From positions 92,918 to 156,917 of the forward strand of contig JAFLCG010000002.1 of the NCBI GenBank assembly GCA_017303635.1: a stretch of DNA of 64,000 bases, in the 5' to 3' direction. Positions 8,297 to 16,795 of this stretch are shown here, piece after piece. A program made the position numbers and the translations under genes. The stretch comes from Anaerolineae bacterium. Lineage in GTDB: Bacteria; Chloroflexota; Anaerolineae; Aggregatilineales; Phototrophicaceae. How positions within the stretch are numbered: the stretch's first letter is position 1; every line of letters starts with the position of its first letter. A model generated the notes under the pieces. The model made no database searches. It was not told where the DNA came from and saw only the letters and a list, made by a program, of their open reading frames with translations.

Positions 8297-9544
8297 ATGC
8301 CTGAACCCATCCGCGTCCTGCACTTTGCTGATATTCACATCGGCATGGAAAACTACGGCAAGACCGACCCCAACACCGGCCTCAGCACCCGCGTTACCGA
8401 TTTCCTCCGCCGCATGGATGAAATGATCGACTACGCCCGTGAACATGAAGTTGATCTGGTCATCTTTGCTGGTGATGCCTTTAAGACCCGTTCGCCCAAC
8501 CCGACCTACCAACGTGAATTTGCCCACCGCATCCGTGATTTGTCCCGGTTGGCTCCGGTTGTGCTGCTGGTCGGCAATCATGATCTGCCGCCGACCCTGC
8601 TCAAAGCCAGCAGCATCGAAATCTATCAGACGTTGGATGTCCCCAACGTCCGTGTCGCTAATGAATTTGAAGTCTTCACCGTCGAAACCCGAAACGGCCC
8701 GGTGGTCATCGGCACTGCTCCCTATCCCGTCCGTTCCCGCCTGCTGGAAGATGACTCGGTCGCTGGCATGACCATCGCCCAGATCGACGCCTTGCTGCAG
8801 GATCAACTCACTCGGATTCTGGAAGAGATGGCTGCTCAGGCCGACCAGTACGATGCACCCCGCCTGCTGACCGGCCATTTTACGGTCAGTGGTGCCATCG
8901 TCGGCTCAGAACGCAGCATCATGCTCGGTCGTGATATTGCCGTGCTGTTGTCGTCCGTGGCCGATCCCCGCTGGGATTATGTCGCCCTTGGTCACGTCCA
9001 CAAACACCAAAACCTGACGCATGGTCGCCAGGCCGTCCCCCCGGTGGTCTACAGCGGCAGCATGGAACGCATCGACTTCGGCGAAGAAGGTGACCCCAAA
9101 GGCTTCTGCTGGGTTGAACTTGGCCGGCAGGATACCAACTGGCAGTTCGTCCAACTGGAAAATGCCCGCCCGTTTGTCACCCTCAAAGCGGATCTGCGCC
9201 AATCCACCAATCCGACGGAAACCGTGCTGAAGCTCATCAAGAAACACCGTCTGACCGGAGCTGTCGTCCGCCTGATTGTCGACCTGCTGCCGGAAACCGA
9301 AATCACCTTCAATGAAGTGGTCATCAAGGAAGAACTGCGCCGTGCTGGTGTCTATCAGATGGCCGCGGTTCGCAAGCAGATCGAGCAGCCCACCCGTGCC
9401 CGGCTCGGCGGCAACCCGGAAGGTCTGACGGCCCCCGAACTCCTTGACCGCTACCTGCTGAGTAAGGAAATCGGTGCAGACCGCCGCGCCGATCTGCTGG
9501 ACGCTGCCCAGGTCATCTTTGAAAAGTTACAGGCTGGTGAATGA
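8297..9544 (+). CDS. sbcD: DNA repair exonuclease SbcD-like (Mre11 family)
   Basis: Calcineurin-like metallophosphoesterase of 415 residues, normal for SbcD/Mre11, which with SbcC/Rad50 cleaves hairpins and blocked DNA ends. All metal-binding motifs are present: HFADIHIG (I), VIFAGDAF (II), LVGNHDLPP (III), LTGHFTVSG (IV) and ALGHVHKHQ (V). The capping domain follows from about residue 280. The next gene is not sbcC but a 98-residue unknown protein whose start overlaps this stop codon by 4 nt, so the usual partner is encoded elsewhere. A possible -10, TACAAT, lies at 8260-8265. Confidence 0.9.
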   Translation: MPEPIRVLHFADIHIGMENYGKTDPNTGLSTRVTDFLRRMDEMIDYAREHEVDLVIFAGDAFKTRSPNPTYQREFAHRIRDLSRLAPVVLLVGNHDLPPTLLKASSIEIYQTLDVPNVRVANEFEVFTVETRNGPVVIGTAPYPVRSRLLEDDSVAGMTIAQIDALLQDQLTRILEEMAAQADQYDAPRLLTGHFTVSGAIVGSERSIMLGRDIAVLLSSVADPRWDYVALGHVHKHQNLTHGRQAVPPVVYSGSMERIDFGEEGDPKGFCWVELGRQDTNWQFVQLENARPFVTLKADLRQSTNPTETVLKLIKKHRLTGAVVRLIVDLLPETEITFNEVVIKEELRRAGVYQMAAVRKQIEQPTRARLGGNPEGLTAPELLDRYLLSKEIGADRRADLLDAAQVIFEKLQAGE

Positions 9545-9837
9545 TGCTGCCTGAAATCACGATTGAATATGAAGTGGATGGCATCCCGACCGAGGCGGAC
9601 TCGGTCAGCGATGATTATTTGTCGGAGTTGCTGGCACACAGCGGTGAGCAGATTCGCGCCCAGGTCAGCCGCAAGCTGAATGCCGCCCGCTGCCCGGAAC
9701 ATGACCATCTGCCTCGTGTGACCGTTACCGCGCAGTATGACACCGGCACCGAGCAGATGGAGCTGAGCTACCACGTCGATAGCTGCTGCCAGAACGGATT
9801 GCTCCGTGCGGTCTCCGCCCTCAACCGGCAGGGCTGA
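9541..9837 (+). CDS. Small conserved-looking protein coupled to sbcD
   Basis: Protein of 98 residues that I do not recognise. It starts with ATG inside the end of sbcD (ATGATG overlapping TGA), so it is translationally coupled. The sequence is acidic at first (EVDGIPTEADSVSDDYLSELL), carries single Cys at ARCPEHDH and a CC pair near the end (YHVDSCCQNGLLRAVSALN). It has no signal peptide or membrane segment. Its last 70 bp are present a second time 1 kb downstream. The position suggests a role tied to SbcD, but nothing in the sequence shows it. Confidence 0.65.
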   Translation: MMLPEITIEYEVDGIPTEADSVSDDYLSELLAHSGEQIRAQVSRKLNAARCPEHDHLPRVTVTAQYDTGTEQMELSYHVDSCCQNGLLRAVSALNRQG

Positions 9838-9839
9838 TT
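9765..9839 (+). repeat. 75-bp direct repeat, copy 1
   Basis: Covers the last 24 codons and the stop of the 98-residue gene. It is identical to 10792-10866 except for one base (GGGCTGATT here, GGGGTGATT there). The repeat start-to-start distance is 1027 bp, and the whole SDR gene lies between the copies. Confidence 0.93.
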
Positions 9840-9882
9840 GGTAATCTAAAAGCCTGTCAGCCTGCCCAATTAGCGGGTGTAT

Positions 9883-10680
9883 TTACGCCTGTTGGATTTC
9901 GCTGTCGCTAAACAAATCCCGTTTGCGGAAACGCGAAGTCAAAAGTCGTGTGACGATCTTCGAACGTGTCAGCCACGCGTAGCGTGCCCCCCGCTTGTTG
10001 TTGGCTAACATGCGTTCTACCAGCCAGGGCGTAACCGTCTCCACTTTATCCGCAAGAATATTGAAGATGTCCTTGTTCTGGACTGAGGCAACGCTTTCCA
10101 TCAAGAGATCGGTAACCACAAGACCGGGGTTGATGTCGCTGACCTTCACAGGCGAATCGCCCAGTTCGGCGTTCAGCACTTTCGTCAGGTAAGCCAGCCC
10201 GTACTTGCTCGCACCATAAGGGCTACTCCCTTTGTTGAGTTCACCCTGGCTACCAAGCCCTTCCATGTTGTAGATGTGCCCGCCGCCATCCTGAGACATC
10301 ATGCCCTCGATGGCGACCTTGCAGCAGTACATCACACCGATCAGGTTGGTGTTGACGACGGCATACAGGATTTCCGGCGGAAGTGCCCACATCGATTCCT
10401 GCGGTGACCCAATGGCCGCGTTGTTGACCCACAGATCGACACGCCCGTAGTGTGATTTCGCGGCATCCCACAGCGCCTTAACCTGCTGGTAATCGGTGAC
10501 CTCGCACATTTGCCCGATGACGCGCTCTCTACCGAACTTTGCGCCGAGCGTTTCGACGGCGTGTTCGACGCTGGACTGGGTGCGACTGCTGACGACGACC
10601 TTACAATCCCGCTCGAGAAACGCCTGCGCCAGCCCATAGCCGATCCCGCGAGTGCTGCCTGTGATGACGACGATTTTCAT
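9883..10680 (-). CDS. Short-chain dehydrogenase/reductase (SDR)
   Basis: Classical SDR of 265 residues, NAD(P)-dependent oxidation or reduction of an unknown alcohol/ketone. The start is ATG 10680 (MKIVVITGSTRGIGYGLA), giving the TGxxxGxG cofactor motif at residues 7-14. The NNAAIG motif and the active-site YGASKYG (Tyr-x3-Lys) are present. An upstream in-frame extension is not family-like. The gene sits in reverse orientation between two copies of a 75-bp repeat copied from the end of the neighbouring gene, so it looks inserted at this place. It is not co-transcribed with either flank. Confidence 0.88.
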   Translation of the reverse strand: MKIVVITGSTRGIGYGLAQAFLERDCKVVVSSRTQSSVEHAVETLGAKFGRERVIGQMCEVTDYQQVKALWDAAKSHYGRVDLWVNNAAIGSPQESMWALPPEILYAVVNTNLIGVMYCCKVAIEGMMSQDGGGHIYNMEGLGSQGELNKGSSPYGASKYGLAYLTKVLNAELGDSPVKVSDINPGLVVTDLLMESVASVQNKDIFNILADKVETVTPWLVERMLANNKRGARYAWLTRSKIVTRLLTSRFRKRDLFSDSEIQQA

Positions 10681-10791
10681 TAGCGCTATTTCCCGTGGTA
10701 TGAAGGTGCTGTGGTTAATATGACCTCGCACCCTATACACGGGCTGAAAAGCAGATGATGAAAAGGTGAGATAGCGTGTGCAAACGGAACC

Positions 10792-10866
10792 GAGCTACCA
10801 CGTCGATAGCTGCTGCCAGAACGGATTGCTCCGTGCGGTCTCCGCCCTCAACCGGCAGGGGTGATT
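10792..10866 (+). repeat. 75-bp direct repeat, copy 2 (orphan gene 3' end)
   Basis: Second copy of the last part of the 98-residue gene, with one mismatch to 9765-9839. It is not joined to an upstream reading frame, so it is a remnant. It directly touches the 3' end of the cupin gene, which suggests that this junction is the ancestral one. Confidence 0.93.
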
Positions 10867-11230
10867 AAATCCACGTCTGATCTTCGACGGCTACCGTGCG
10901 CTCGGTTTCGACATCGCCGGTATGGGTGGTCTGTTTCGGCTCGATCAGCATCAGATGAGTTTCAACCGGGGCATAGGGGTTATGCTCTACGCCCTTCGGC
11001 ACCACAAAAAGCTCGCCAGGGAGTAACTCAACCGTCCGGTCGCGCATCTGGATGATAAGTTTGCCGCTGACCACGAAGAAGATTTCATCCTCGTGTTCAT
11101 GCGCGTGCCAGACAAATTCCCCTTCGACCTTCGCCAGCTTGACATACTGCCCATTGGCTTCCGCGATGACACGCGGCGACCACTGCTCGGTGAACAATGT
11201 GAATTTCTGTACGAGATTGGCTTTTTCCAT
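10865..11230 (-). CDS. Cupin-domain protein
   Basis: Single cupin of 121 residues. ATG 11230 (MEKANLVQKFTLF) is preceded by a purine-rich AAGGAGC; the upstream in-frame extension is not conserved-looking. Motif 1 appears as WHAHEHEDEIFFVVSG and motif 2 as PKGVEHNPYAPVE, so the metal ligands (His, His, Glu, His) are present. Such single-domain cupins bind a metal and a small molecule; no substrate can be named. It is convergent with the copied end of the 98-residue gene and lies just downstream of the SDR insertion. Confidence 0.85.
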   Translation of the reverse strand: MEKANLVQKFTLFTEQWSPRVIAEANGQYVKLAKVEGEFVWHAHEHEDEIFFVVSGKLIIQMRDRTVELLPGELFVVPKGVEHNPYAPVETHLMLIEPKQTTHTGDVETERTVAVEDQTWI

Positions 11231-11320
11231 GAGGCAGCTCCTTGAATCAGCAGGGAGGGCAATCAACCCTCCCCGCTGTCTTTGACTATAGACCATCGAC
11301 TATCAGCTATCGACTAATCC

Positions 11321-13036
11321 TCACCGCAGCGTCGGATCGCTGATCCAGACATCGCTGGAGAAGCGGTTCCCACTCTCGATCAACAGGTTGGAGCTGTAGC
11401 CATAGGGGAACTGGTAGATGTTCAGCCCGTTGGGAGCCTGCCCGATCACCTGCTTGGGCGCACCAGCATTGTTATCAAACACCACTTCCGCCGGTTCGCA
11501 GTCGACCTGGTTGTTATCCGCGCACAACTCCAGCGTGACCTGGGCAGTCCGCGTGGCGGTATCATCCAGGATATAGGTGACGCGAATGCTGTTCCAGTTG
11601 ATCTGGGTCTTGGTAGAGGCCAATTCCCGCGTGTTGGGTGTTGGGATAGCCGTGCCTTCCAACAGCAGCAGTTCAATCGGGCCGGAGCCAGTCGGGGTTG
11701 GTGTCGGGCCAGGGCCGTTGCACCAGCTCGCATCGCAGAAGGTCAGCGGTTTGACCCCTTCCAGAGTCGGCAGCCGGTTGAACACTTCCACATCCATAGT
11801 CGTCCAGCGGCGGTCGATGAACACGGCGAAGTCTTCACCGCTGACGAACATCATGTTGGATTCGTTGAAGTTGCGGTACCAGGCACGGAAGCGCACGCCG
11901 CCCGGCATCTGCCCCATATACTCGGTCGCCGCCACATCCAGATAGGCGAAGGCCCATTGAGCTTCGCCGCTGAAGAACAGGTCGGGTGCCGATTCTTCGG
12001 GTGCCGGTGGCGGATTTTCAGCAATCGTATTGACCGACACATTCAGCGCCGGGCAGAAACCGGCATCGGCTGGGATCGCTGGCACCGTGTAATCGTAAAG
12101 ATCCGTCACCACCCGGACCATCGCCTGGTCCAACGGGGCACAGGCACCCACGGGATCCGTTCCCTGCCAACCACGTGGCCTGACCACCTGACCTGCAGCG
12201 TTCGCCAGCCGTTCCACATCCGCCCGCAGCGAATAGGCTGCAAAAACCGGGTTATTGGGGATCGACCCGCTGTAGTTTTCTGGACGCTGACCCGGGCCAA
12301 GCAGGTCATCCGCCAGCAGTTCCATATCGAGGAAGATGTCGCTGGCGAGCGTCGGTGATTCGCGGTCGGTATTGCGCCGCCAGCCATCCGGGCGCACATT
12401 CAGGCCCTTGCGCTCATCAGCCAGGCGTTCGAGGTCACCGCGCACCGCCAGCGTGTAATCCTTGATCTGCTCGCGGCTTTCGTCATTGTTATAAAGCTGC
12501 TCCACTTGCAGCAGCAGGTCCTGAATTTCTGCACTGACCGTGACGCAGTAGGCAATCGCTGTCTCTGGTGTGGTGAAGGCCAGGCGGTATTCATTGGAGA
12601 GCAGCACATACAGGTTCATCACGGTGCGGTCACAGCGGAACAGCGCAAAGCCGCCATTCCAGCCATCAGGACGGATGTTCACGCCCTGTTGAGCATCGGC
12701 GGTGAGCTCTAGATCATGCCGCACATTACGCGCAATAATCGCGGCATTTGGACTGGTTGGCGCGCCAATCCAGGAAGCGGGGCGATCTTCGCCAAAAACA
12801 ACCGTCGCCAGCAATTCACTGTCATACCATAAGTCAGTGACGAAGTTCGGGGCGGCCACATTATTGACATTGAAAGTCCAGCCTTGCGGACGATTGCCTT
12901 CGCCCAGCGCCGCATCCGTCAGGACTTCCAGATCAGCGCGCAAGGCCAACACCTGCCGACTGAACGCATCACCCTGGGCTTGGACGCTCAGGCTGCCGAG
13001 CAGCAGCACCAGGAGCAGGATAACCAGTTTACGCAT
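11321..13036 (-). CDS. Secreted protein built from RPxGW tandem repeats
   Basis: Exported protein of 571 residues; I do not recognise a family. A signal peptide (MRKLVILLLVLLLGSLSVQA) is followed by six copies of a motif of about 21 residues, arranged as three pairs: LRADLEVLTD...RPQGW, DSELLAT...RPASW, RHDLELTAD...RPDGW, VRGDLERLAD...RPDGW, LDMELLAD...RPENY and LRADVERLAN...RPRGW. Each is an amphipathic helix closed by an R-P-x-G/S-W turn. A Cys-containing region follows, then an extracellular domain (about 355-440), a Pro/Thr linker (GPGPTPTPTGSG) and a C-terminal beta-rich domain with paired Cys. Function is unknown; a surface-binding role is an inference. Confidence 0.75.
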   Translation of the reverse strand: MRKLVILLLVLLLGSLSVQAQGDAFSRQVLALRADLEVLTDAALGEGNRPQGWTFNVNNVAAPNFVTDLWYDSELLATVVFGEDRPASWIGAPTSPNAAIIARNVRHDLELTADAQQGVNIRPDGWNGGFALFRCDRTVMNLYVLLSNEYRLAFTTPETAIAYCVTVSAEIQDLLLQVEQLYNNDESREQIKDYTLAVRGDLERLADERKGLNVRPDGWRRNTDRESPTLASDIFLDMELLADDLLGPGQRPENYSGSIPNNPVFAAYSLRADVERLANAAGQVVRPRGWQGTDPVGACAPLDQAMVRVVTDLYDYTVPAIPADAGFCPALNVSVNTIAENPPPAPEESAPDLFFSGEAQWAFAYLDVAATEYMGQMPGGVRFRAWYRNFNESNMMFVSGEDFAVFIDRRWTTMDVEVFNRLPTLEGVKPLTFCDASWCNGPGPTPTPTGSGPIELLLLEGTAIPTPNTRELASTKTQINWNSIRVTYILDDTATRTAQVTLELCADNNQVDCEPAEVVFDNNAGAPKQVIGQAPNGLNIYQFPYGYSSNLLIESGNRFSSDVWISDPTLR

Positions 13037-13154
13037 CGGAACCGCCTCATCTGTGGAGATCGTGTATCCGTATTATATAAGGTCAGGCGGGAACGTGAAA
13101 GCGGGCAGGAGGTCACAGGACTATTGGGCGATAGTCCCTTGCAAGCCGCGCTTA

Positions 13155-13163
13155 TGCTATAAT
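13155..13163 (+). promoter_or_regulatory. Extended -10 promoter for acyl-CoA dehydrogenase
   Basis: TGC-TATAAT, a perfect -10 box with the extended TGn element, 45 bp before the ATG. No good -35 is seen at the normal spacing, as expected for extended -10 promoters. Confidence 0.6.
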
Positions 13164-13207
13164 TAATCTAACGATGATTTGATTAATTTGTTTTGGAGGT
13201 TTTTGAC

Positions 13208-14383
13208 ATGATGGCATCGCCAACGATGGAAGCTGCTGCGGGTGTCTCCTTCACCCTGACCGCCGAGCAGTTGATGCTCCAGAAAATGGCCCGGGACTTT
13301 ACAGCCAAAGAGATCATCCCGGTCGCCGCCGAATTCGATGAACACGCCACCTTCCCGGAAGACATCTTCCACAAGGCCCGTGAACTCGGTCTGGTGAATA
13401 TGAACATCCCGGCAGAGTTCGGTGGCGTCGGCGCGAGCGTGCTGGAAGAGTGTATCGTCGCGGAAGAACTGGGCTATGGCTGCACCGGCATCAGCACCAG
13501 CGTCAGCACCAACAGCCTCGGTTCGCTGCCGATCATCCTGGGCGGGAATGACCAGCAGAAGGCCCACTGGCTGGGCGACCGGCTGATGGACCGCGGGGAG
13601 TTCGTTTCCTACTGTGTGACCGAAGCAGGAGCCGGTTCCAACGTGGTCGGGATGCAGACCCGCGCCGAGCGCAAGGGTGGTAGCTACATCATCAATGGCT
13701 CCAAGATTTTTATCACCAACGCCAGCCACGCCCATTTTTTCACCGTCTTTGCCAAGACCAACCCGGATGCCGGTCACAAAGGCATGACCGCCTTCATCAT
13801 CGACCGAGATGCCCCTGGTGTGAGCGTCGGCAAGAAGTTCGACAAGCTGGGTCAGCGTGCCAGCGATACCGCTGAAATCGTCTTTGAAAATGTGGAAGTA
13901 CCCGTAGAGAACCGGATTGGTGAAGAAGGCCAGGGCTTCTATCTGGCGATGAAGGTCTTCGATTACAGCCGTCCGGGCGTAGCTGCCGCTGCTGTTGGCC
14001 TACAGCGGCGGGCGCTGGAAGAATGCGTCAAGTATGCCAAGGAACGTGAAGCCTTCGGTGTGCCGATCTTCCAGCATCAGGCGATTGGTCACAAAATTGC
14101 GGATATGGCGATCAACTACGAAGCCTCGCGCTTGCTGACCTGGCAGGCTGCGGCGCTGGTCGGCACCCCGGCCTATAATCCCAAGCTGCCCGCTTATGCC
14201 AAAGCCTTCGCCGCCGACATGGCGACCAAAGCAGCCGTGGACGCCGTCCAGGTCTTTGGTGGCTATGGCTTCATGAAAGAATACCCGGTGGAGAAGCTGC
14301 TGCGCGATGTGAAGATTTTCCAGATTTACGAAGGCACCAGCGAAATCCAACGCAACGTCATCGTGCGCGAATTGTTCAAGTAG
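13208..14383 (+). CDS. Acyl-CoA dehydrogenase
   Basis: FAD-dependent acyl-CoA dehydrogenase of 391 residues that forms the 2,3-double bond of acyl-CoA and passes electrons to ETF. ATG 13208 follows GGAGG at 13195-13199; an in-frame TTG further up is rejected. Family blocks are present: YCVTEAGAGSNV for flavin contact, ITNASHAHFFTVFAK, RASDTAEIVFENVEVPVENRIG, and the catalytic region YEGTSEIQRNVIVRELF with the active-site Glu. The N-terminal helical, middle beta and C-terminal helical domains are all full length. It stands alone, so its substrate chain length cannot be told. Confidence 0.93.
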   Translation: MMASPTMEAAAGVSFTLTAEQLMLQKMARDFTAKEIIPVAAEFDEHATFPEDIFHKARELGLVNMNIPAEFGGVGASVLEECIVAEELGYGCTGISTSVSTNSLGSLPIILGGNDQQKAHWLGDRLMDRGEFVSYCVTEAGAGSNVVGMQTRAERKGGSYIINGSKIFITNASHAHFFTVFAKTNPDAGHKGMTAFIIDRDAPGVSVGKKFDKLGQRASDTAEIVFENVEVPVENRIGEEGQGFYLAMKVFDYSRPGVAAAAVGLQRRALEECVKYAKEREAFGVPIFQHQAIGHKIADMAINYEASRLLTWQAAALVGTPAYNPKLPAYAKAFAADMATKAAVDAVQVFGGYGFMKEYPVEKLLRDVKIFQIYEGTSEIQRNVIVRELFK

Positions 14384-14425
14384 TCAGTTGACGGGGAGGA
14401 GCAATTGCTCCTCCCCATCCCTCGA

Positions 14426-15310
14426 TCAGACCACCTGATGCAGCATGACCGGCTTGGCTTCCCCGCCCGTATCTGTCTGCACGTTGAACTCCGATTTACG
14501 GGCTTCTACCATCAGTGTGTGAGCCTGACCGTTGGCTTCCAGCGTCACCTGCCAGCGATGCTCCCCGGTCGCTTCCGACCGCAACCGGCGCACTGCGGCT
14601 ATAGCGCTCAGGCCAAGCTGGTCCCGCAGCGCCTGTTCAGCCGCCTGTACAGGGGCCGGGTAGATCGAGCGTCCACGCAGCTTGTTCAATAACAGATCGC
14701 CCCGTTCATGCGCGTCAATCAAAGCTGGCGCATCCTCCGGCGCGACTCGTCCGTAATAGAGGCCCTGCGGCAGAGCGACCAGAGTCCCGGCGAAGCGATG
14801 CCCGCCAATATGAATGGTTTGCCAGACCTGCTCCGGTCGCAGGTCGCGCAGCGCGTTATACAGGGGTAAGCCAAAGCGCGCGCAGGCCGCATCGCGCTTG
14901 CCGTTGGTACAAACGATATACAGCGGTTCATTCGTCAGCGCACTGTCATAACGGGTGTCACCCCGCACCAGGGCCGGTAAATCCAGCGTAAACACGCCAT
15001 CCACCGAAGACAGATTAAAGCTGTAGAGGCGCGAATCGGCTTCCCGGCTGACCGCGACAAAGCAGCGGCGCTCACCATTCAGCGGTTCCCGGTCATGGCG
15101 GATGAAACCAAAACGTGCGTCCGGCACCGATGCCAACGCATTTTGGATGAAGGTTTTAATACTCGCGGAAAGTGTGCTTTCAGGCAGGGCTTCCTTGCCC
15201 CAGGCGGCGTTATATTCCAGCAACAGCCAGGTTTGGGCGACCGGCGCGGTGGCGTAGAGTGGCTCCCCGGCCTGGAGCGAGCTTTCGCAAGAGAGGATGG
15301 TATCGGCCAT
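14426..15310 (-). CDS. Sucrase/ferredoxin-like family protein
   Basis: Protein of 294 residues of the Suc_Fer-like group, which has a thioredoxin-like [2Fe-2S] ferredoxin domain at the C-terminal side. Matching features are SSLQAGEPLYATAPVAQTWLLLEY near the start, VCTNGKRDAACARFGLPL (two cluster Cys) and HIGGHRFAGTLVALP. The family is usually annotated without a known reaction, although it has been linked to electron transfer. Start ATG 15310 gives the family N-terminus. It lies alone and convergent with the acyl-CoA dehydrogenase. Confidence 0.8.
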   Translation of the reverse strand: MADTILSCESSLQAGEPLYATAPVAQTWLLLEYNAAWGKEALPESTLSASIKTFIQNALASVPDARFGFIRHDREPLNGERRCFVAVSREADSRLYSFNLSSVDGVFTLDLPALVRGDTRYDSALTNEPLYIVCTNGKRDAACARFGLPLYNALRDLRPEQVWQTIHIGGHRFAGTLVALPQGLYYGRVAPEDAPALIDAHERGDLLLNKLRGRSIYPAPVQAAEQALRDQLGLSAIAAVRRLRSEATGEHRWQVTLEANGQAHTLMVEARKSEFNVQTDTGGEAKPVMLHQVV

Positions 15311-15471
15311 GTGGATTCCCCAATGGGTGAGGACGAGAGCGGCCTCGTCTTCGTGACGTTTATTTATAACTGTTTATTATAGCCCAGCCACCCGATTCAG
15401 GCCGCCTCTATGCCACCTGCCCGAAGTCCGGTAGACTTTCAAAAGATCCTGGTTAGGAGGAACTCCTGAAG

Positions 15472-15708
15472 ATGGATGACTTCGAAAAACCTAAACGGCG
15501 ACCCCAGTTCAATCCGGATGACTTCCCCTGCCCACTGTGTGGACAGCAGGATTTTATCTGGGGGCTGACGGTCGGTGAAAGCCCAACCCAGCGCCTCTAC
15601 TCGCGCCCGGAGGGCACCGGTTGGGGTGAAGGAAGAGTTCTCTATACCCGCGAATGCTTGGCTTGCAGCCATGTGATGCTATTCACCCGCAAAGGAAATG
15701 AGCTTTGA
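15472..15708 (+). CDS. Small zinc-ribbon protein
   Basis: Protein of 78 residues with two CxxC knuckles (CPLC at about 20-23 and CLAC near 64-67), spaced as in a rubredoxin-like zinc ribbon. Between them the chain is mostly beta (FIWGLTVGES, RVLYTREC). It is followed by adenosine deaminase with a 4-nt overlap, so the two are co-transcribed. No function can be assigned beyond metal binding. Confidence 0.75.
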   Translation: MDDFEKPKRRPQFNPDDFPCPLCGQQDFIWGLTVGESPTQRLYSRPEGTGWGEGRVLYTRECLACSHVMLFTRKGNEL

Positions 15709-16739
15709 CTCTTCACGATTTCATCCGCGCCATGCCAAAGGTGGAACTGCACGTCCACCTCGAAGGCTCGACCCAACCGGAAGCTGTGCTGCATCTGGCA
15801 AACAAGCATGGCATTCAATTGCCTGCCGACTCGGTGGAAGGCATCCGTGAATGGTATACCTTCCGCGACTTCCCGCACTTCATCGAGATTTACCTGAAAA
15901 TCTCCGAATGTATCCGCACCGTCGAAGACATCGAGTGGCTGGGGCGGGAGTTCTTGCGAGGTCAAGCTGCCCAGAACATCCGCTATACCGAGTTTATCTA
16001 TACCCCTTACAACCACTTCCAACAGAAGGGCTTGAGCGGGGATGAGCAACTGAACGCGCTCAACCGGGCGCGAGCCTGGGCGCAGCAGGAACTGGGTATC
16101 CACAGCGCCATGATCCTCGATATTGACCGCATGGTGAGGCCGGAAGAAGGCATGTGGACTGCCGAACTGGCGGTGCGCTTCAAGAACAATGGCGTCGTCG
16201 CTCTGGGGATCGGCGGAAACGAAGTCGGCTACCCCTGCAGCCTGTTCCGCACCGCCATCGATTACGTCCGCGCTCACGGCCTGGTCTGCATCCCGCACGC
16301 CGGGGAGACGGTCGGGCCGGAAAGCATCTGGGATGCGCTGGCCGTGTGCGATCCGCCCCGTCTGCTGCACGGTGTCCGCTGCATCGAAGACGCGGCGCTG
16401 ACAGCCGAACTCGCCCGGCGGCAGATTCCGCTGGATGCCTGCCCGACCAGCAACTTATGCCTCGGTGTCTATGACTCGTTTGCGTCTCACAGCTTGCCCG
16501 CCCTGCTCGATGCCGGGTTGAACCTGACCATCAACAGTGATGATCCGCCCATGTTCAACACCAACCTGACCGAAGAATGGCTGCGCTGTGCGGATGCCTT
16601 TGGTTGGGGTACCGCCCTGATCGAGCGCTTGACGCTCAATGCCATCCGTGGCAGTCGTCAATCTGCCGAGTACCAGGCGCAGATGGAATTTGAATTGAAG
16701 GCGGAATTTGCCCGTTTACGCGACCAGTATGGCGTATAA
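15705..16739 (+). CDS. add: Adenosine deaminase
   Basis: Zinc-dependent deaminase of 344 residues, converting adenosine (or a related purine nucleoside) to inosine. The TIM barrel carries the metal set and active site: VELHVHLEG (H16, H18), HAGETVGPESIWDAL (catalytic His-Ala-Gly-Glu), LLHGVRC, and NSDDPPMF (metal Asp pair). I take the TTG at 15705 as start because AAGGA lies 8 nt upstream and it overlaps the preceding stop; the next ATG (15732, MPKVELHVH) would also give a full barrel. It probably works in purine salvage. A homologous use as adenine deaminase cannot be excluded. Confidence 0.88.
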   Translation: MTLHDFIRAMPKVELHVHLEGSTQPEAVLHLANKHGIQLPADSVEGIREWYTFRDFPHFIEIYLKISECIRTVEDIEWLGREFLRGQAAQNIRYTEFIYTPYNHFQQKGLSGDEQLNALNRARAWAQQELGIHSAMILDIDRMVRPEEGMWTAELAVRFKNNGVVALGIGGNEVGYPCSLFRTAIDYVRAHGLVCIPHAGETVGPESIWDALAVCDPPRLLHGVRCIEDAALTAELARRQIPLDACPTSNLCLGVYDSFASHSLPALLDAGLNLTINSDDPPMFNTNLTEEWLRCADAFGWGTALIERLTLNAIRGSRQSAEYQAQMEFELKAEFARLRDQYGV

Positions 16740-16740
16740 T
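16735..16740 (+). promoter_or_regulatory. -10 box overlapping the end of the adenosine deaminase gene
   Basis: TATAAT preceded by TGGCG, placed 56 bp before the VOC gene and overlapping the add stop codon. It could drive the VOC gene independently. No matching -35 is seen at normal spacing. Confidence 0.4.
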
Positions 16741-16795
16741 CAGGTCACTCGCTTTTCTGCGACCAGTCCCCATCTATATCTTTGGGGGTGAAATT

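Noticed and set aside
8126..8878. Minus-strand open frame of 250 codons opposite sbcD
   Set aside because: It lies opposite the strong sbcD frame, which has all metal motifs, and the translated product has no recognisable family.
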